NCBI GenBank assembly: GCA_031271345.1
Contig: JAISVX010000003.1
Coordinates: 625,223-689,222, forward strand
DNA from: Lactobacillaceae bacterium
GTDB lineage: Bacteria > Pseudomonadota > Alphaproteobacteria > RF32 > CAG-239
Reading direction: 5' to 3'
Length of the DNA: 64,000 nt
Part shown: positions 28,088 to 37,849 of the stretch, piece after piece
Layout of the letters: every line of letters begins with the position of its first letter
Numbering within the stretch: position 1 is the first letter of the stretch
Translations under genes and position numbers: made by a program
Notes under the pieces: model-generated
What the model was told of the DNA's origin: nothing
The model's database searches: none
The model's input: only the letters and a program-made list of their open reading frames with translations

Positions 28088-28297
28088 ATGACTGCAAATA
28101 ATTTTGAATTCAAACAAACAATCTCCGCTCTTAACGAGCTTAAGGAAGCGCTTTCTTTACTTGAAAATGCCGTAAAAGAAAAAAAACGCGACTGCACAAA
28201 AAAAGATAAAAAAATCAGCGGCTTAACAAGTTCGACAAAAGAGGCAATCGGCACCATAGATAAAATTGTAAACAAACTTAATAAAGTAATAGAATAA
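28088..28297 (+). CDS. Small coiled-coil protein upstream of zapA (DUF4164-like)
   Basis: 69 aa heptad-rich; stop overlaps zapA start. Confidence 0.6.
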   Translation: MTANNFEFKQTISALNELKEALSLLENAVKEKKRDCTKKDKKISGLTSSTKEAIGTIDKIVNKLNKVIE

Positions 28298-28632
28298 TGG
28301 CACAAGTAACGATAACCATAAACTCCAGAGAATATGTTGTTGGAGCCGAAGACGGACAAGAAGCTAATATTTTAAAGTTGGCAGGCATTCTTGATGAAAA
28401 AGCAAAGCTGATAACGTCATCTCTGGGACAAGTAAACGAAAACATGCTTTTAGCTATGGTAGGACTTCTTGTTGCCGACGAACTTTCTGAGACAAAAAAA
28501 ACCGATGGCAATAAGTTTTCCAAAGCAGAAAATGTCGTTGACTATTCGGCGCTGAACCAGGAAGACAGCAAAATTTCCGAAAAAATAAAAGATATAACGG
28601 CAAAAATAAATTCTATTGTAAAAGAGCTATAA
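28297..28632 (+). CDS. zapA: Cell division protein ZapA
   Basis: MAQVTITINSREYVVGAEDGQEANILKLAGILDEKAKLI; followed by 6S RNA. Confidence 0.88.
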   Translation: MAQVTITINSREYVVGAEDGQEANILKLAGILDEKAKLITSSLGQVNENMLLAMVGLLVADELSETKKTDGNKFSKAENVVDYSALNQEDSKISEKIKDITAKINSIVKEL

Positions 28633-28652
28633 ATATAGTAGTATAAAATTAT

Positions 28653-28815
28653 GGGAGGCGAGCTGTTTGACGCGTGATATTCCGCAGGTCATCTGAGCCA
28701 ACATTTTGAAAAAGGGAATTGTCACTGAATAGACTGAGGTCTACTTATTCACGATGCCCACCTTATTATTTATAAGGTTCGAATAGACTGCAATACACGG
28801 TCAATTGGCCCCTCC
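28653..28815 (+). ncRNA. ssrS: 6S RNA candidate
   Basis: zapA-downstream location; about 163 nt; ends gggaggcgagctgtttgac...ggtcaattggcccctcc can form the closing stem; terminator follows. Confidence 0.82.
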
Positions 28816-28817
28816 TT

Positions 28818-28845
28818 AAAAACCCCTGCCCAGGGGTCTTTTTAT
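28818..28845 (+). terminator. Terminator of 6S RNA
   Basis: aaaaacccctgcccaggggtcttttt. Confidence 0.8.
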
Positions 28846-28863
28846 TGAAAATAGGAGCATAAT

Positions 28864-29661
28864 TTGAAAATTGTATACTGTGGCGACATTGTTGGCAAAA
28901 GCGGCAGAGACGCCGTTTTAGAAAACATTTATAACATAAGAAATAAATATAAACCCGATGTTTTTATCATAAACGGAGAAAATTCCGCGCACGGCTTCGG
29001 CATAACTCCGAACATAGCCGACATGTTTTTTGACAAAGGTATTGACGCCATAGTCACAGGAAACCATGCTTTTAACAAAAAAGAAGTCATTCCTTATATG
29101 GATAAGTGTAAGAAGATTATCCGTCCGTTAAATTTTCCAGACGCAAATCCCGGAAGAGGTTTTTGCGAAATAGAACTTTTGGACGGCAAAAAGATTTTGA
29201 TTGCGCAGATTCAAGGCATATTATTTATGGAGCCTAACGATAACCCGCTGACTACCATAGATAAGCTTTTATCTTCTTATATTCTTGGAAAAAACATAAA
29301 CGCGATTTTCATTGATATTCATGCCGAGATAACCTCCGAAAAACTTGCTGTCGCACATTATTTAGACGGTCGCGTTTCGGCTGTGATAGGCACGCACACG
29401 CATGTTCCGACAGCCGATGCCAGAATCCTCAAAAAGGGAACGGCTTATCAAACGGATGTCGGCATGTGCGGCGATTACGACTCCGTAATAGGTTTCGACG
29501 CAAAGGAGCCGATAAACAGAGTGCTTTACAGAGAAAGCCACGGAAAACTGGTTTTATCCGAAGGCAAAGGGAGCCTTTGCGGGGTCTTTATTGAAACTGA
29601 TAATAAAACAGGATTGGCGGCAAAAATCGAACAGATTATAATTCACCCCGATGAATATTAA
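28864..29661 (+). CDS. YmdB-type metallophosphoesterase (TIGR00282-like)
   Basis: TTG start; MKIVYCGDIVGKSGRDAV, INGENSAHGFGI, VTGNHAF, DIHAEITSEK, VIGTHTHVPTADARIL, TDVGMCGDYDSVIG. Confidence 0.92.
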   Translation: MKIVYCGDIVGKSGRDAVLENIYNIRNKYKPDVFIINGENSAHGFGITPNIADMFFDKGIDAIVTGNHAFNKKEVIPYMDKCKKIIRPLNFPDANPGRGFCEIELLDGKKILIAQIQGILFMEPNDNPLTTIDKLLSSYILGKNINAIFIDIHAEITSEKLAVAHYLDGRVSAVIGTHTHVPTADARILKKGTAYQTDVGMCGDYDSVIGFDAKEPINRVLYRESHGKLVLSEGKGSLCGVFIETDNKTGLAAKIEQIIIHPDEY

Positions 29662-29670
29662 AAATAAAAA

Positions 29671-29706
29671 AACCGACCCTTCTTAAAGAAAGGTCGGTTC
29701 TTTTTT
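29671..29706 (+). terminator. Intrinsic terminator
   Basis: aaccgacc...ggtcggttcttttt. Confidence 0.75.
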
Positions 29707-29723
29707 ATAACTTTGGCTTTGAT

Positions 29724-30176
29724 TTACAAAACCGTGAAAACCACCTGTGTTCCAAGCACAGTGTCGTTAAGGATGAATTCCACCTGAACGTCGATGTCGC
29801 CGCCTTTCTTCTTCCTTTCTGCGAAAAGATGAGAATTGCTGATGACAACTTCTTTCGGGCGCAGACACTCGAACTTATAACCAGCCGAAGCTTTTACGGT
29901 ATAAGTACTGCCGAGAATATAGCCTTTGTAACTGCTCTCCGCGAAGAGATCTCCCTCGGAAAGATTTTTGTTATCAGTCGCTTTAATCCTCAGAGACGCG
30001 TCTCGAGTTATGTGTTTTACCCACCCTGCCTGACACATATCAACAGTTTCTGTTGCGAGAGGCACATCAGAAATTTCGCTGATAATGCCTTCGGTGAACG
30101 GGCGGAGTACGTCGTAGGCTGGGCTTCCTTCTGAAGGATTCAACACTACTTGTCCATTTGCAAATTGTAGAGCCAT
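29724..30176 (-). CDS. Hypothetical protein (150 aa)
   Basis: Intact ORF, no recognised motif; clearly GC-richer by eye than its AT-rich upstream flank. Confidence 0.6.
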   Translation of the reverse strand: MALQFANGQVVLNPSEGSPAYDVLRPFTEGIISEISDVPLATETVDMCQAGWVKHITRDASLRIKATDNKNLSEGDLFAESSYKGYILGSTYTVKASAGYKFECLRPKEVVISNSHLFAERKKKGGDIDVQVEFILNDTVLGTQVVFTVL

Positions 30177-30341
30177 GATGTTATTATTTTAGATGATTTA
30201 TATTCTTAGTGAGCCAATAATTACGTGTATATATAGAATACAAAATATAAAACTGGTAGTCAATAGCAATTTTGGACAAATTTATACAAAAAATATTTTT
30301 TGGTATTTTTCAATTAGTTGCGCTGACAAGAAAATTATTTT

Positions 30342-31517
30342 TTAAAATGGTTTTTCATATATTTTGCTGTTTGCGGGAATTTCTTCGCCGATTCCTCTTC
30401 TCAGAACATTTTTTCTGACAAACCCCATTTCGCCGCCGTCAAGCATTATCCTGAACCACACATTATCAGGCGTATATCCGGTAACACGCACCGTTGTTTT
30501 TGCTTCAATAACGGTTAACAAATCAAAATCATCCCCCGGAGCATGCATAACATTTGTTTTTGAAGCGACATAAAACAACAAATCAGGGTCTTTTGTGTCA
30601 ACAGGTATATCAACGACTTTTGAAACCAAAACATCGTCAAAAGTACGACCTCCCGTTCTACTGAACTTGACCTCCTGATAATAATTCATCTCTTTATCTT
30701 TAGAAACATACATTTGAAAATCATCAAAAGAAGCAATATTTCTTGTAAAAGGAAGCGCTGCCAAAACCAAAATTACTAATGGAAAAATCAGCTGAAGAAG
30801 TTTCAAATATCCATAATTCCATGGAGATATTTTATTGGGAACTTTGCCGCCTATCATGGCTCCAAGCTTATGAAGAAGCGCCTTTTGACCAATGTTGGCA
30901 TAATCTCCCGCCTGAACCAAAGAAAACAATGCCTTATCGTTTTTCTTTTCTCCCCAATACGCGATTGAATTATGAATCAGCAAACGGAGATTGTCTTTTT
31001 TATTTTTATCAATATTTCTAATATTGCCCAATATTGCTTTTATATTAAGCCCAAAACTCTTTAAGCTCCACCATCCGAGAAGCCAGTTAGAAAAAGACGT
31101 TTTCAAAACAAGTTTTTTCGCTTCATTAAAACTGCAAACATCCAAATCTTCGCTTGATGTATATTTCATAAATTTTCCAATAACTTTTTTAAGCCTGACG
31201 CCTCTGACAAAAGGGTCTTCGTTTCCGTCTAAATCTTTATATGACTTTAACGAGAACATATCTGGGAAGCTGTCTTTTGTATAAACTTGCGACAATAAAT
31301 CATAAATCAGTTTTTTCCTGTCATCCTTCAAAATATCATAAGCGACAGAAATTTGTTGAAACCTCTCTAAAGCGTCTTCGCTTGTATTTTGATCCGGGTG
31401 CCAAATTTTCGCAATATTACGGTAATTGCTTTTTATATCATTTGCGCTCGCGTCAGAATCAAGCTCTAAAGCCTCATAATATCCTAAAGCGTCAAAATTT
31501 TCATTTTCCACACTCAT
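30342..31517 (-). CDS. J-domain protein with TM segment and C-terminal SH3-like domain
   Basis: YYEALELDSDASANDIKSNYRNIAKIWHPDQN (HPD motif); hydrophobic segment; C-term VIEAKTTVRVTGYTPDNVWFRIMLDGGEMGFVRKNVL. Confidence 0.8.
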   Translation of the reverse strand: MSVENENFDALGYYEALELDSDASANDIKSNYRNIAKIWHPDQNTSEDALERFQQISVAYDILKDDRKKLIYDLLSQVYTKDSFPDMFSLKSYKDLDGNEDPFVRGVRLKKVIGKFMKYTSSEDLDVCSFNEAKKLVLKTSFSNWLLGWWSLKSFGLNIKAILGNIRNIDKNKKDNLRLLIHNSIAYWGEKKNDKALFSLVQAGDYANIGQKALLHKLGAMIGGKVPNKISPWNYGYLKLLQLIFPLVILVLAALPFTRNIASFDDFQMYVSKDKEMNYYQEVKFSRTGGRTFDDVLVSKVVDIPVDTKDPDLLFYVASKTNVMHAPGDDFDLLTVIEAKTTVRVTGYTPDNVWFRIMLDGGEMGFVRKNVLRRGIGEEIPANSKIYEKPF

Positions 31518-32320
31518 TTATCTTCTTCCAAAATTTTCTTTGCTATCGCAAACATATCTTCCACTGCTTCTGATGTCGGATACCTGCTAATCATTGGAGA
31601 TTGGTTCCTTATGGCATCTCTAATTCTTGTGTCTCTTCTGACAACCCCTAAAAGCGCTGGAGAAATGCTTAGATAATTCTGACACGCATTGAGCAAAGTC
31701 GAATATGTTCTTTTTCCATCGCTTATTGTATTTGCCTTATTAACAACAATACTAATCATATTTTTCGGATATTGCATAGTCATAATTTTAATAACATTAT
31801 AGGCTTCGGTGACAGACTCAGAATCCCCCGTGCAAACAACAATAACCCTTCCCGCCTTGCCTGAGAGGATTCTCTCGTTTCTTCCGCCGCAGTCGCTTGT
31901 ATCGATTATTACTTTTTCGTACATAGAAGATAAAATTGCCAAATCATCCCCAATAATCTGGAGCCTGCCAATAGGCATAGATGAGATTTGAGCCGTTCCC
32001 GAACGCCCGGTAATAATATCAAACTTCGTCTTATCGCAATGGCGGATTATCTGATTAAGCGTTACCTCTCCGTTTATTACGCCGCCAATATCATGCTGGA
32101 CTGAGAAACCAAGCTGGGCATTAATATTTTCCAGCCCCAAATCATTATCAAAAAACAAAGTTTTATACTTAAGAGTGCTGAAAACATGAGCCAAAGTCGC
32201 TGCAAACCAGGTTTTGCCATCTCCTCTTTTGCCTGAAGATACGGCAATAATATTTTTTCCCTTTTTTTCATCAAAAAGAGAAATTTCGCTTGAACTAATA
32301 TTATCTCCGGCAAAATCCAT
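31514..32320 (-). CDS. MinD/ParA/FlhG-like ATPase
   Basis: IAVSSGKRGDGKTWFAATLAHVFSTLKYKTLFFDNDLGLENINAQLG deviant Walker A; VIIDTSDCGGRNE Walker B region. Confidence 0.85.
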   Translation of the reverse strand: MDFAGDNISSSEISLFDEKKGKNIIAVSSGKRGDGKTWFAATLAHVFSTLKYKTLFFDNDLGLENINAQLGFSVQHDIGGVINGEVTLNQIIRHCDKTKFDIITGRSGTAQISSMPIGRLQIIGDDLAILSSMYEKVIIDTSDCGGRNERILSGKAGRVIVVCTGDSESVTEAYNVIKIMTMQYPKNMISIVVNKANTISDGKRTYSTLLNACQNYLSISPALLGVVRRDTRIRDAIRNQSPMISRYPTSEAVEDMFAIAKKILEEDK

Positions 32321-32477
32321 AAAAACACAATCCCTTTACTTCAAATCTCAATATAAAATATACCATACAATATATAATTTTAAGAAAATAATAAAAAAAT
32401 ATTCACAGTCTCAATTTTCTTGATTTATACAGTGGGTTATATATAATTGTAAAAACTAATTTTTTGGGATAAATGCT

Positions 32478-33314
32478 ATGAAAAACTTTGTTAAAGCTTT
32501 ATTTGCCGCCGCGCTGATACTTATAAACTGCGCGGCCTCTCACGCAATGCTCGGCGAAAATGAAAGTGAAACAAGATACAGATATATGAATGCAACCGGG
32601 TTTGCGGACTATCCGCCTTTTGGAACATTTTACAGGGGCGATTTCTCAAGCCTTTTTGACGACTTCATAAAAGATTTTTGCACGGCAAAAGATTTTGAAA
32701 TAACTTATATGTCAAGTCAGGATAATTATAATCAAGACGTTCAGGATGTCAGAACCGGCAATATTGATTTTATTATTGGAATGTACAGCGCAACGGACGA
32801 ATATAGAGGAATTGAATTTATATACCCTGCCGCGACAATAAATCCCATCCACATTGCAACCCTGCCGGAGCGCACCGAAGAAATTCAGACAATCGACGAC
32901 CTGAAAGGACTAAAAGGACTTATCAGTGCGCAGGAACATTTGAGCGATTATATCAATGATAAGATTGGCGAGCTTCAAATTGAGAAAAACAGCTCTTCGT
33001 ACGATATGTTTGAGAAACTGGCGAAAGGCGAAGTAGATTATATTATCGGCAGCAGATATTTTTTAATGATTGAATCAGCAAAGCTCGGCATTAAAGATAA
33101 AATAAGCTTTTCTAAAAAAGCCGTATGGAATATTCCAGTGTTTTTTGGAGTTTCAAAAGCTTATAGACATAGAGGACTTGTTATGGAATTTATGGGAAAA
33201 GAATTAAAAAAACCAGAAGTTCAACAAAAAATTAACAACTATTTAATTCAAATGATACATAATATTGAGAGAGAAAATGCCGGCGTTGTGCCGCCGACAT
33301 TCATAAACAAATAA
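32478..33314 (+). CDS. Periplasmic substrate-binding protein (SBP family 3-like)
   Basis: Signal peptide; GFADYPPFGTFYRGDFSSLFDDFIKDFC..; TIDDLKGLKGLISAQEHLSDYI. Confidence 0.75.
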   Translation: MKNFVKALFAAALILINCAASHAMLGENESETRYRYMNATGFADYPPFGTFYRGDFSSLFDDFIKDFCTAKDFEITYMSSQDNYNQDVQDVRTGNIDFIIGMYSATDEYRGIEFIYPAATINPIHIATLPERTEEIQTIDDLKGLKGLISAQEHLSDYINDKIGELQIEKNSSSYDMFEKLAKGEVDYIIGSRYFLMIESAKLGIKDKISFSKKAVWNIPVFFGVSKAYRHRGLVMEFMGKELKKPEVQQKINNYLIQMIHNIERENAGVVPPTFINK

Positions 33315-33327
33315 TACAGGAGTTTGT

Positions 33328-33993
33328 ATGGTACTTCTTATACACCACAGCGCTTCGCCTTTTTCAAGGAAAATTCGGATTCAAATGTCCGAAAAAAAGG
33401 TGCTGTTCGTACTAAAAGAAGAAGAACCGTGGAACCTTTCTCAGGACGTATATAAACTCAACCCGGCAGGCACCCTTCCAATATTTCTATATGACGGCAA
33501 CTTTATCTCTGGAAACTATGCTATTTCAGAATATTTGGAAGAATTTATAAAAGAAATCAGGCTTTATCCCGAAGACATTAAACAGCGCGCGGAAACCCGA
33601 AGAATTATCGAATGGTTTGACGTTAAATTTTATGACGAAGTATACAAAAAAATTGTTTTTGAAAAAATTTATAAAAGATTTAGCAGCGGATCCGCTCCTG
33701 ATTCTAAAACATTAAAAGTTGGATTGAACAATCTCAACTATCACCTTGAATATGTTGACTGGCTGGCGGAAAAAAACAATTATCTTTCTGGAGAAAGCTT
33801 TTCTCTGGCGGATGTTACCGCCGCCGCTCATTTATCAATCATTGATTATCTGGGAGACATTCCCTGGGATAATTATAAGAATGCAAAATTGTGGTACTCC
33901 AAAATAAAGTCCAGACCAAGCTTTAAAGATATTTTGAAAGACACAATTCGCGGAATACTGCCTTCTAAACACTATGCAAATTTGGATTTTTAA
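33328..33993 (+). CDS. Glutathione S-transferase family protein
   Basis: SASPFSRKIRIQMSEKKVLF...NPAGTLPIFLYDGNFISGNYAISEYLEE...YLSGESFSLADVTAAAHLS. Confidence 0.9.
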   Translation: MVLLIHHSASPFSRKIRIQMSEKKVLFVLKEEEPWNLSQDVYKLNPAGTLPIFLYDGNFISGNYAISEYLEEFIKEIRLYPEDIKQRAETRRIIEWFDVKFYDEVYKKIVFEKIYKRFSSGSAPDSKTLKVGLNNLNYHLEYVDWLAEKNNYLSGESFSLADVTAAAHLSIIDYLGDIPWDNYKNAKLWYSKIKSRPSFKDILKDTIRGILPSKHYANLDF

Positions 33994-33994
33994 C

Positions 33995-34474
33995 ATGAAG
34001 AACATTCTACTTTTATCAATTTCAGTAATAACTTTAAGCGCTTGCGGGATTACCTCTTCAATTTCATCCCCTAAGGGCGAAGGACAGGTTATCTTCCACT
34101 GGGAAAAAGAAAACACGGGAATTAAAAAGTTTTCCAGAGACCATAACGAATGTATGAAACAAGCGGAAGCCTTCAGGTTTATTCCAAACTTCAAAACATG
34201 GTTTTATTCCGAAGAAGCAAGAAATGAAATCAGACCAAACTGGCATGCCGAAAAAGGCGTTTGGGCAAGTTATGTTGCCTATCCGGGCGCACAGCCTGTC
34301 GTTTTAAACTCTCTATGGCGCAATGAAGATATAAACCCGAGAAAATATCGTTTATGCATGGAAAGCAGAGGATATTGGCATAGGACTTACGATATACCTA
34401 CTGTAACCAACGTCTTTGTATACAAACCTCAATTTGTGCCAAAAGACCTTCCTCTTGACGGATATGGATTATAA
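33995..34474 (+). CDS. Putative lipoprotein, unknown function
   Basis: MKNILLLSISVITLSACG lipobox; ORF track start 33974 lies inside the GST gene. Confidence 0.65.
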   Translation: MKNILLLSISVITLSACGITSSISSPKGEGQVIFHWEKENTGIKKFSRDHNECMKQAEAFRFIPNFKTWFYSEEARNEIRPNWHAEKGVWASYVAYPGAQPVVLNSLWRNEDINPRKYRLCMESRGYWHRTYDIPTVTNVFVYKPQFVPKDLPLDGYGL

Positions 34475-34589
34475 AAACAAATCTTAAAAAACGAACATAT
34501 ATCTTTATATTCTAGTCTTTATGTATAATTTATTTGATAATTATAATAAAAAAGACTAGAATTCGTTCGTTGTCGTAAATTATGGGATT

Positions 34590-35747
34590 ATGAACATGTC
34601 TAAAAATAAAAAAATAAAGCCTGTCGTCCTTCAGGTACTTCCTGAAATGGAACATGGCGGCGTAGAAGTTGGAACAACAGAAATCGCTTCGGAGCTGCAA
34701 AAACAAAAAATTCAAAACTTCGTTGCCTCAAAAGGCGGAAGAATGGTCTACCTTTTGGATAAAATCGGCGTAAAACACTTTACTCTTCCTCTAAAAAGTA
34801 AAAATCCGTTTACAATTTTAAGAAATGCCAAAGAACTGGAAAAGATAATTAAAGACAATGGCATAAACATTGTCCATGCCCGTTCGCGCGCACCGGCATG
34901 GAGCGCTTATCTCGCAGCCAAAAGAGCCGGCGTGGTTTATGTCACTACTTACCACGGGACTTATGGTCTCGGTCCTCTGGGAATAAAGAAAATTTATAAC
35001 AGAGTTATGACTTTTGGCAAAATTGTCATCGCAATATCCGAACATATAAAAAACCATATAATTGAGCATTATAAAGTCGACCCGAAAAAAATCAGACTAA
35101 TCCACAGATGCGTTAATATAAACAATTTTTCGCCAGAAAACGTTACTTCTGAAAGAATGATAAAAGCAACGGAAGAAAATCATATCCCGGAAGACAAGCA
35201 AATAATTACTCTGGTAGGAAGAATAACACGATGGAAAGGTCAGCACCTGCTGATTGAGGCTCTGCCAAAACTAAAAAACAACAATTATCATTGTTTAATC
35301 GTTGGTTCTGATCAGGGACGCAAAAAATATCGAGAAGAACTTGACGAGTTGATAAAAAAACATAATCTCGGCGGAAGAGTCCAGTTCATTGACCATAGCT
35401 TTGACATACCTGCTTTACTAATGATTTCGGATGTGGTATTATCCACAGCTATTGAGCCGGAAGCTTTTGGCCGCGCTTCTATAGAAGGTCAGGCAATGGG
35501 CAAAATAGTTCTTGCTTCAAATATCGGCGGGTCTTTAGAAAATCTGATCGACGGAGTATCTGGAAAATTGTTCGAAAGCAACAACCCGGATTCTCTAGCG
35601 GAAGCTATTGACTGGGCATTGAGCCTGAGCAATGAAGAAAGAAAGAAGATTTCAAACGCGGCAATTGAAAATGTAAGAAATAATTTCACCAAACAAATTA
35701 TGTGCGACAAGACAATTGCTGTATATAATGAAGTATTAAAAGATTAA
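34590..35747 (+). CDS. Glycosyltransferase family 4
   Basis: LPEMEHGGVEVGTTEIA, ITLVGRITRWKGQHLLIEAL, AIEPEAFGRASIEGQAMGKIVLASNIGG. Confidence 0.92.
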   Translation: MNMSKNKKIKPVVLQVLPEMEHGGVEVGTTEIASELQKQKIQNFVASKGGRMVYLLDKIGVKHFTLPLKSKNPFTILRNAKELEKIIKDNGINIVHARSRAPAWSAYLAAKRAGVVYVTTYHGTYGLGPLGIKKIYNRVMTFGKIVIAISEHIKNHIIEHYKVDPKKIRLIHRCVNINNFSPENVTSERMIKATEENHIPEDKQIITLVGRITRWKGQHLLIEALPKLKNNNYHCLIVGSDQGRKKYREELDELIKKHNLGGRVQFIDHSFDIPALLMISDVVLSTAIEPEAFGRASIEGQAMGKIVLASNIGGSLENLIDGVSGKLFESNNPDSLAEAIDWALSLSNEERKKISNAAIENVRNNFTKQIMCDKTIAVYNEVLKD

Positions 35748-35841
35748 TTAACCCCAAAAAACCATTTTTGGTTTTAGAAAAGCAGACTGATTTTTGCAAT
35801 TAGCCTCCTCATAAAAACCAAAACAAAATGAAAGGAAAAAA

Positions 35842-37761
35842 ATGGTTGCTATAAAACTGCCTAACGGTGATGTGATGAAGTTCAATGGCGAGACCAGCGG
35901 TTTCGATATTGCGTCACAAATTGGCGCCAGCTTGGCAAAAGCTGCGCTTGCGATAAATGTTAACGGAAAACTTCAAGATTTATCAACCCCAATCACCAAG
36001 GACGCAACCATAACGATAGTAACGGCAAAAGACAAAGAGGGTTTGGATTTGCTGCGCCACTCCGCTTCACACTTAATGGCTCACGCGGTCAAAGAATTGT
36101 GGCCGGACGTGCAGGTTACTATTGGACCAGTTATTGAAAACGGTTTCTACTACGACTTTTCACGCAGAGAACCTTTTACAGTTGAAGATTTTGCTAAAAT
36201 AGAAGCAAAAATGCACGAGCTTGTTAAAAAGGATTATTCTATTGTCCGTGAAGAATGGAACCGTAACGAGGCTGTAAAATATTTCAAATCCATCGGCGAA
36301 AACTATAAGGCTGAGATTATTTCCGATTTGCCCGAAGGCGAAACCATCAGCCTATACCGCCAAGGCGACTGGGTTGATTTGTGCCGCGGACCGCACGTTC
36401 CGTCAACCGGCAAAATCGGCGACGCCTTTAAGTTGATGAAAGTTGCCGGTGCATACTGGCGCGGTGATTCCAACAACGAAATGCTCCAGCGTATTTATGC
36501 TACGGCATGGGCGAATAAGAAAGACTTGGACGCATATCTGAATATGCTGGAAGAGGCTGCCAAACGCGACCATAGAAAGCTTGGACGCGAAATGGATCTA
36601 TTCCACTTTGAGTCGGAATATGCCCCGGGTGCTGTTTTTTGGCATGACAAAGGATATAAAATCTACCGCAAGCTGATTGAATATATGCGTAACCGCCAAG
36701 AGCAAAACGGATATATTGAAATTGACACTCCACGGGTTATGGACAGAGTTCTTTGGGAAACTTCCGGACACTGGGAAAAATATGGCGAGCATAACTACTC
36801 GGGTCAGACTGAGGACGGCAAAGTTTTTTGCATTAAACCGATGAACTGCCCGGGCGGATTATTGGTGTTCAAACAAGGCATTAAATCTTACCGTGATCTT
36901 CCGTTGAAAATGGCGGAGTTTGGCAAGGTTAACCGTTATGAGGCCAGCGGAGCTTTAATGGGATTAATGCGCGTCCGCGAGTTTACTCAGGACGATGCCC
37001 ACATTTTCTGCACGCTGGACCAGCTGGAAGATGAAAGCATTAAAACTTTGGAGCTGATTTTAGACATCTATAAAGACTTTGGCTTTGAAGATGTAAAGAT
37101 TTATCTCTCAACCCGACCTGAAAAGCGTATAGGCGCGGATGAAGTATGGGATATTTCAGAAAAAGCATTGGCTAATGCTTTAACAAACCATGGCTACAAA
37201 TTTGAAATAAACGAAGGCGAAGGCGCATTTTATGGTCCCAAGCTGGAATTTATTCTGAAAGATGCAATCGGTCGCGAATGGCAGTGCGGTACGGTTCAGG
37301 TTGATATGAACCTGCCCGAGCGTTTCGATATTTCTTATATCGGCGAAGACGGAGAAAAACACAGACCCGTAATGCTGCACCGCGCATTGTTCGGCTCTAT
37401 TGAGCGTTTCCTTGGAATCTTGATTGAACATCACGCGGGACGTCTGCCTCTATGGCTGGCTCCTTTGCAGGTCGTAGTGGCTCCGATAGTCAGCGAATTT
37501 GACGGCTATGCTAACGAGGTTGCTGGGTTGCTCAGAAAATCAAAAATCTCTGTTGAAACAGATTTGCGTAATGAAAAAATCAACTACAAAATCCGTGAAC
37601 ATTCTTTGGCGAAAACCCCGATAATCGTGGTTGTCGGAGGAAAAGAAAAAGACAGCAGAACTGTGACAATCCGCCGCATTGGCTCTGAAAAACAAGAAAC
37701 TTTTGCGTTGGACGATTTCTTAAAAATGGTAACAGAAGAAGCAAAAATGCCTCACGCATAA
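35842..37761 (+). CDS. thrS: Threonine--tRNA ligase
   Basis: TGS, HSASHLMAHAV editing site, MNCPGGLLVFK, FTQDDAHIFC, class II core. Confidence 0.98.
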   Translation: MVAIKLPNGDVMKFNGETSGFDIASQIGASLAKAALAINVNGKLQDLSTPITKDATITIVTAKDKEGLDLLRHSASHLMAHAVKELWPDVQVTIGPVIENGFYYDFSRREPFTVEDFAKIEAKMHELVKKDYSIVREEWNRNEAVKYFKSIGENYKAEIISDLPEGETISLYRQGDWVDLCRGPHVPSTGKIGDAFKLMKVAGAYWRGDSNNEMLQRIYATAWANKKDLDAYLNMLEEAAKRDHRKLGREMDLFHFESEYAPGAVFWHDKGYKIYRKLIEYMRNRQEQNGYIEIDTPRVMDRVLWETSGHWEKYGEHNYSGQTEDGKVFCIKPMNCPGGLLVFKQGIKSYRDLPLKMAEFGKVNRYEASGALMGLMRVREFTQDDAHIFCTLDQLEDESIKTLELILDIYKDFGFEDVKIYLSTRPEKRIGADEVWDISEKALANALTNHGYKFEINEGEGAFYGPKLEFILKDAIGREWQCGTVQVDMNLPERFDISYIGEDGEKHRPVMLHRALFGSIERFLGILIEHHAGRLPLWLAPLQVVVAPIVSEFDGYANEVAGLLRKSKISVETDLRNEKINYKIREHSLAKTPIIVVVGGKEKDSRTVTIRRIGSEKQETFALDDFLKMVTEEAKMPHA

Positions 37762-37800
37762 AAATTCACGGTTCCGCAAGGAACCCTTCTTTATAACCAG

Positions 37801-37831
37801 AAACCCTGTATTCTTATGAATACAGGGTTTA
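37801..37831 (+). terminator. Terminator after thrS
   Basis: aaaccctgtattcttatgaatacagggttt. Confidence 0.7.
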
Positions 37832-37849
37832 AGTTTCAAGTAAAAAGGC

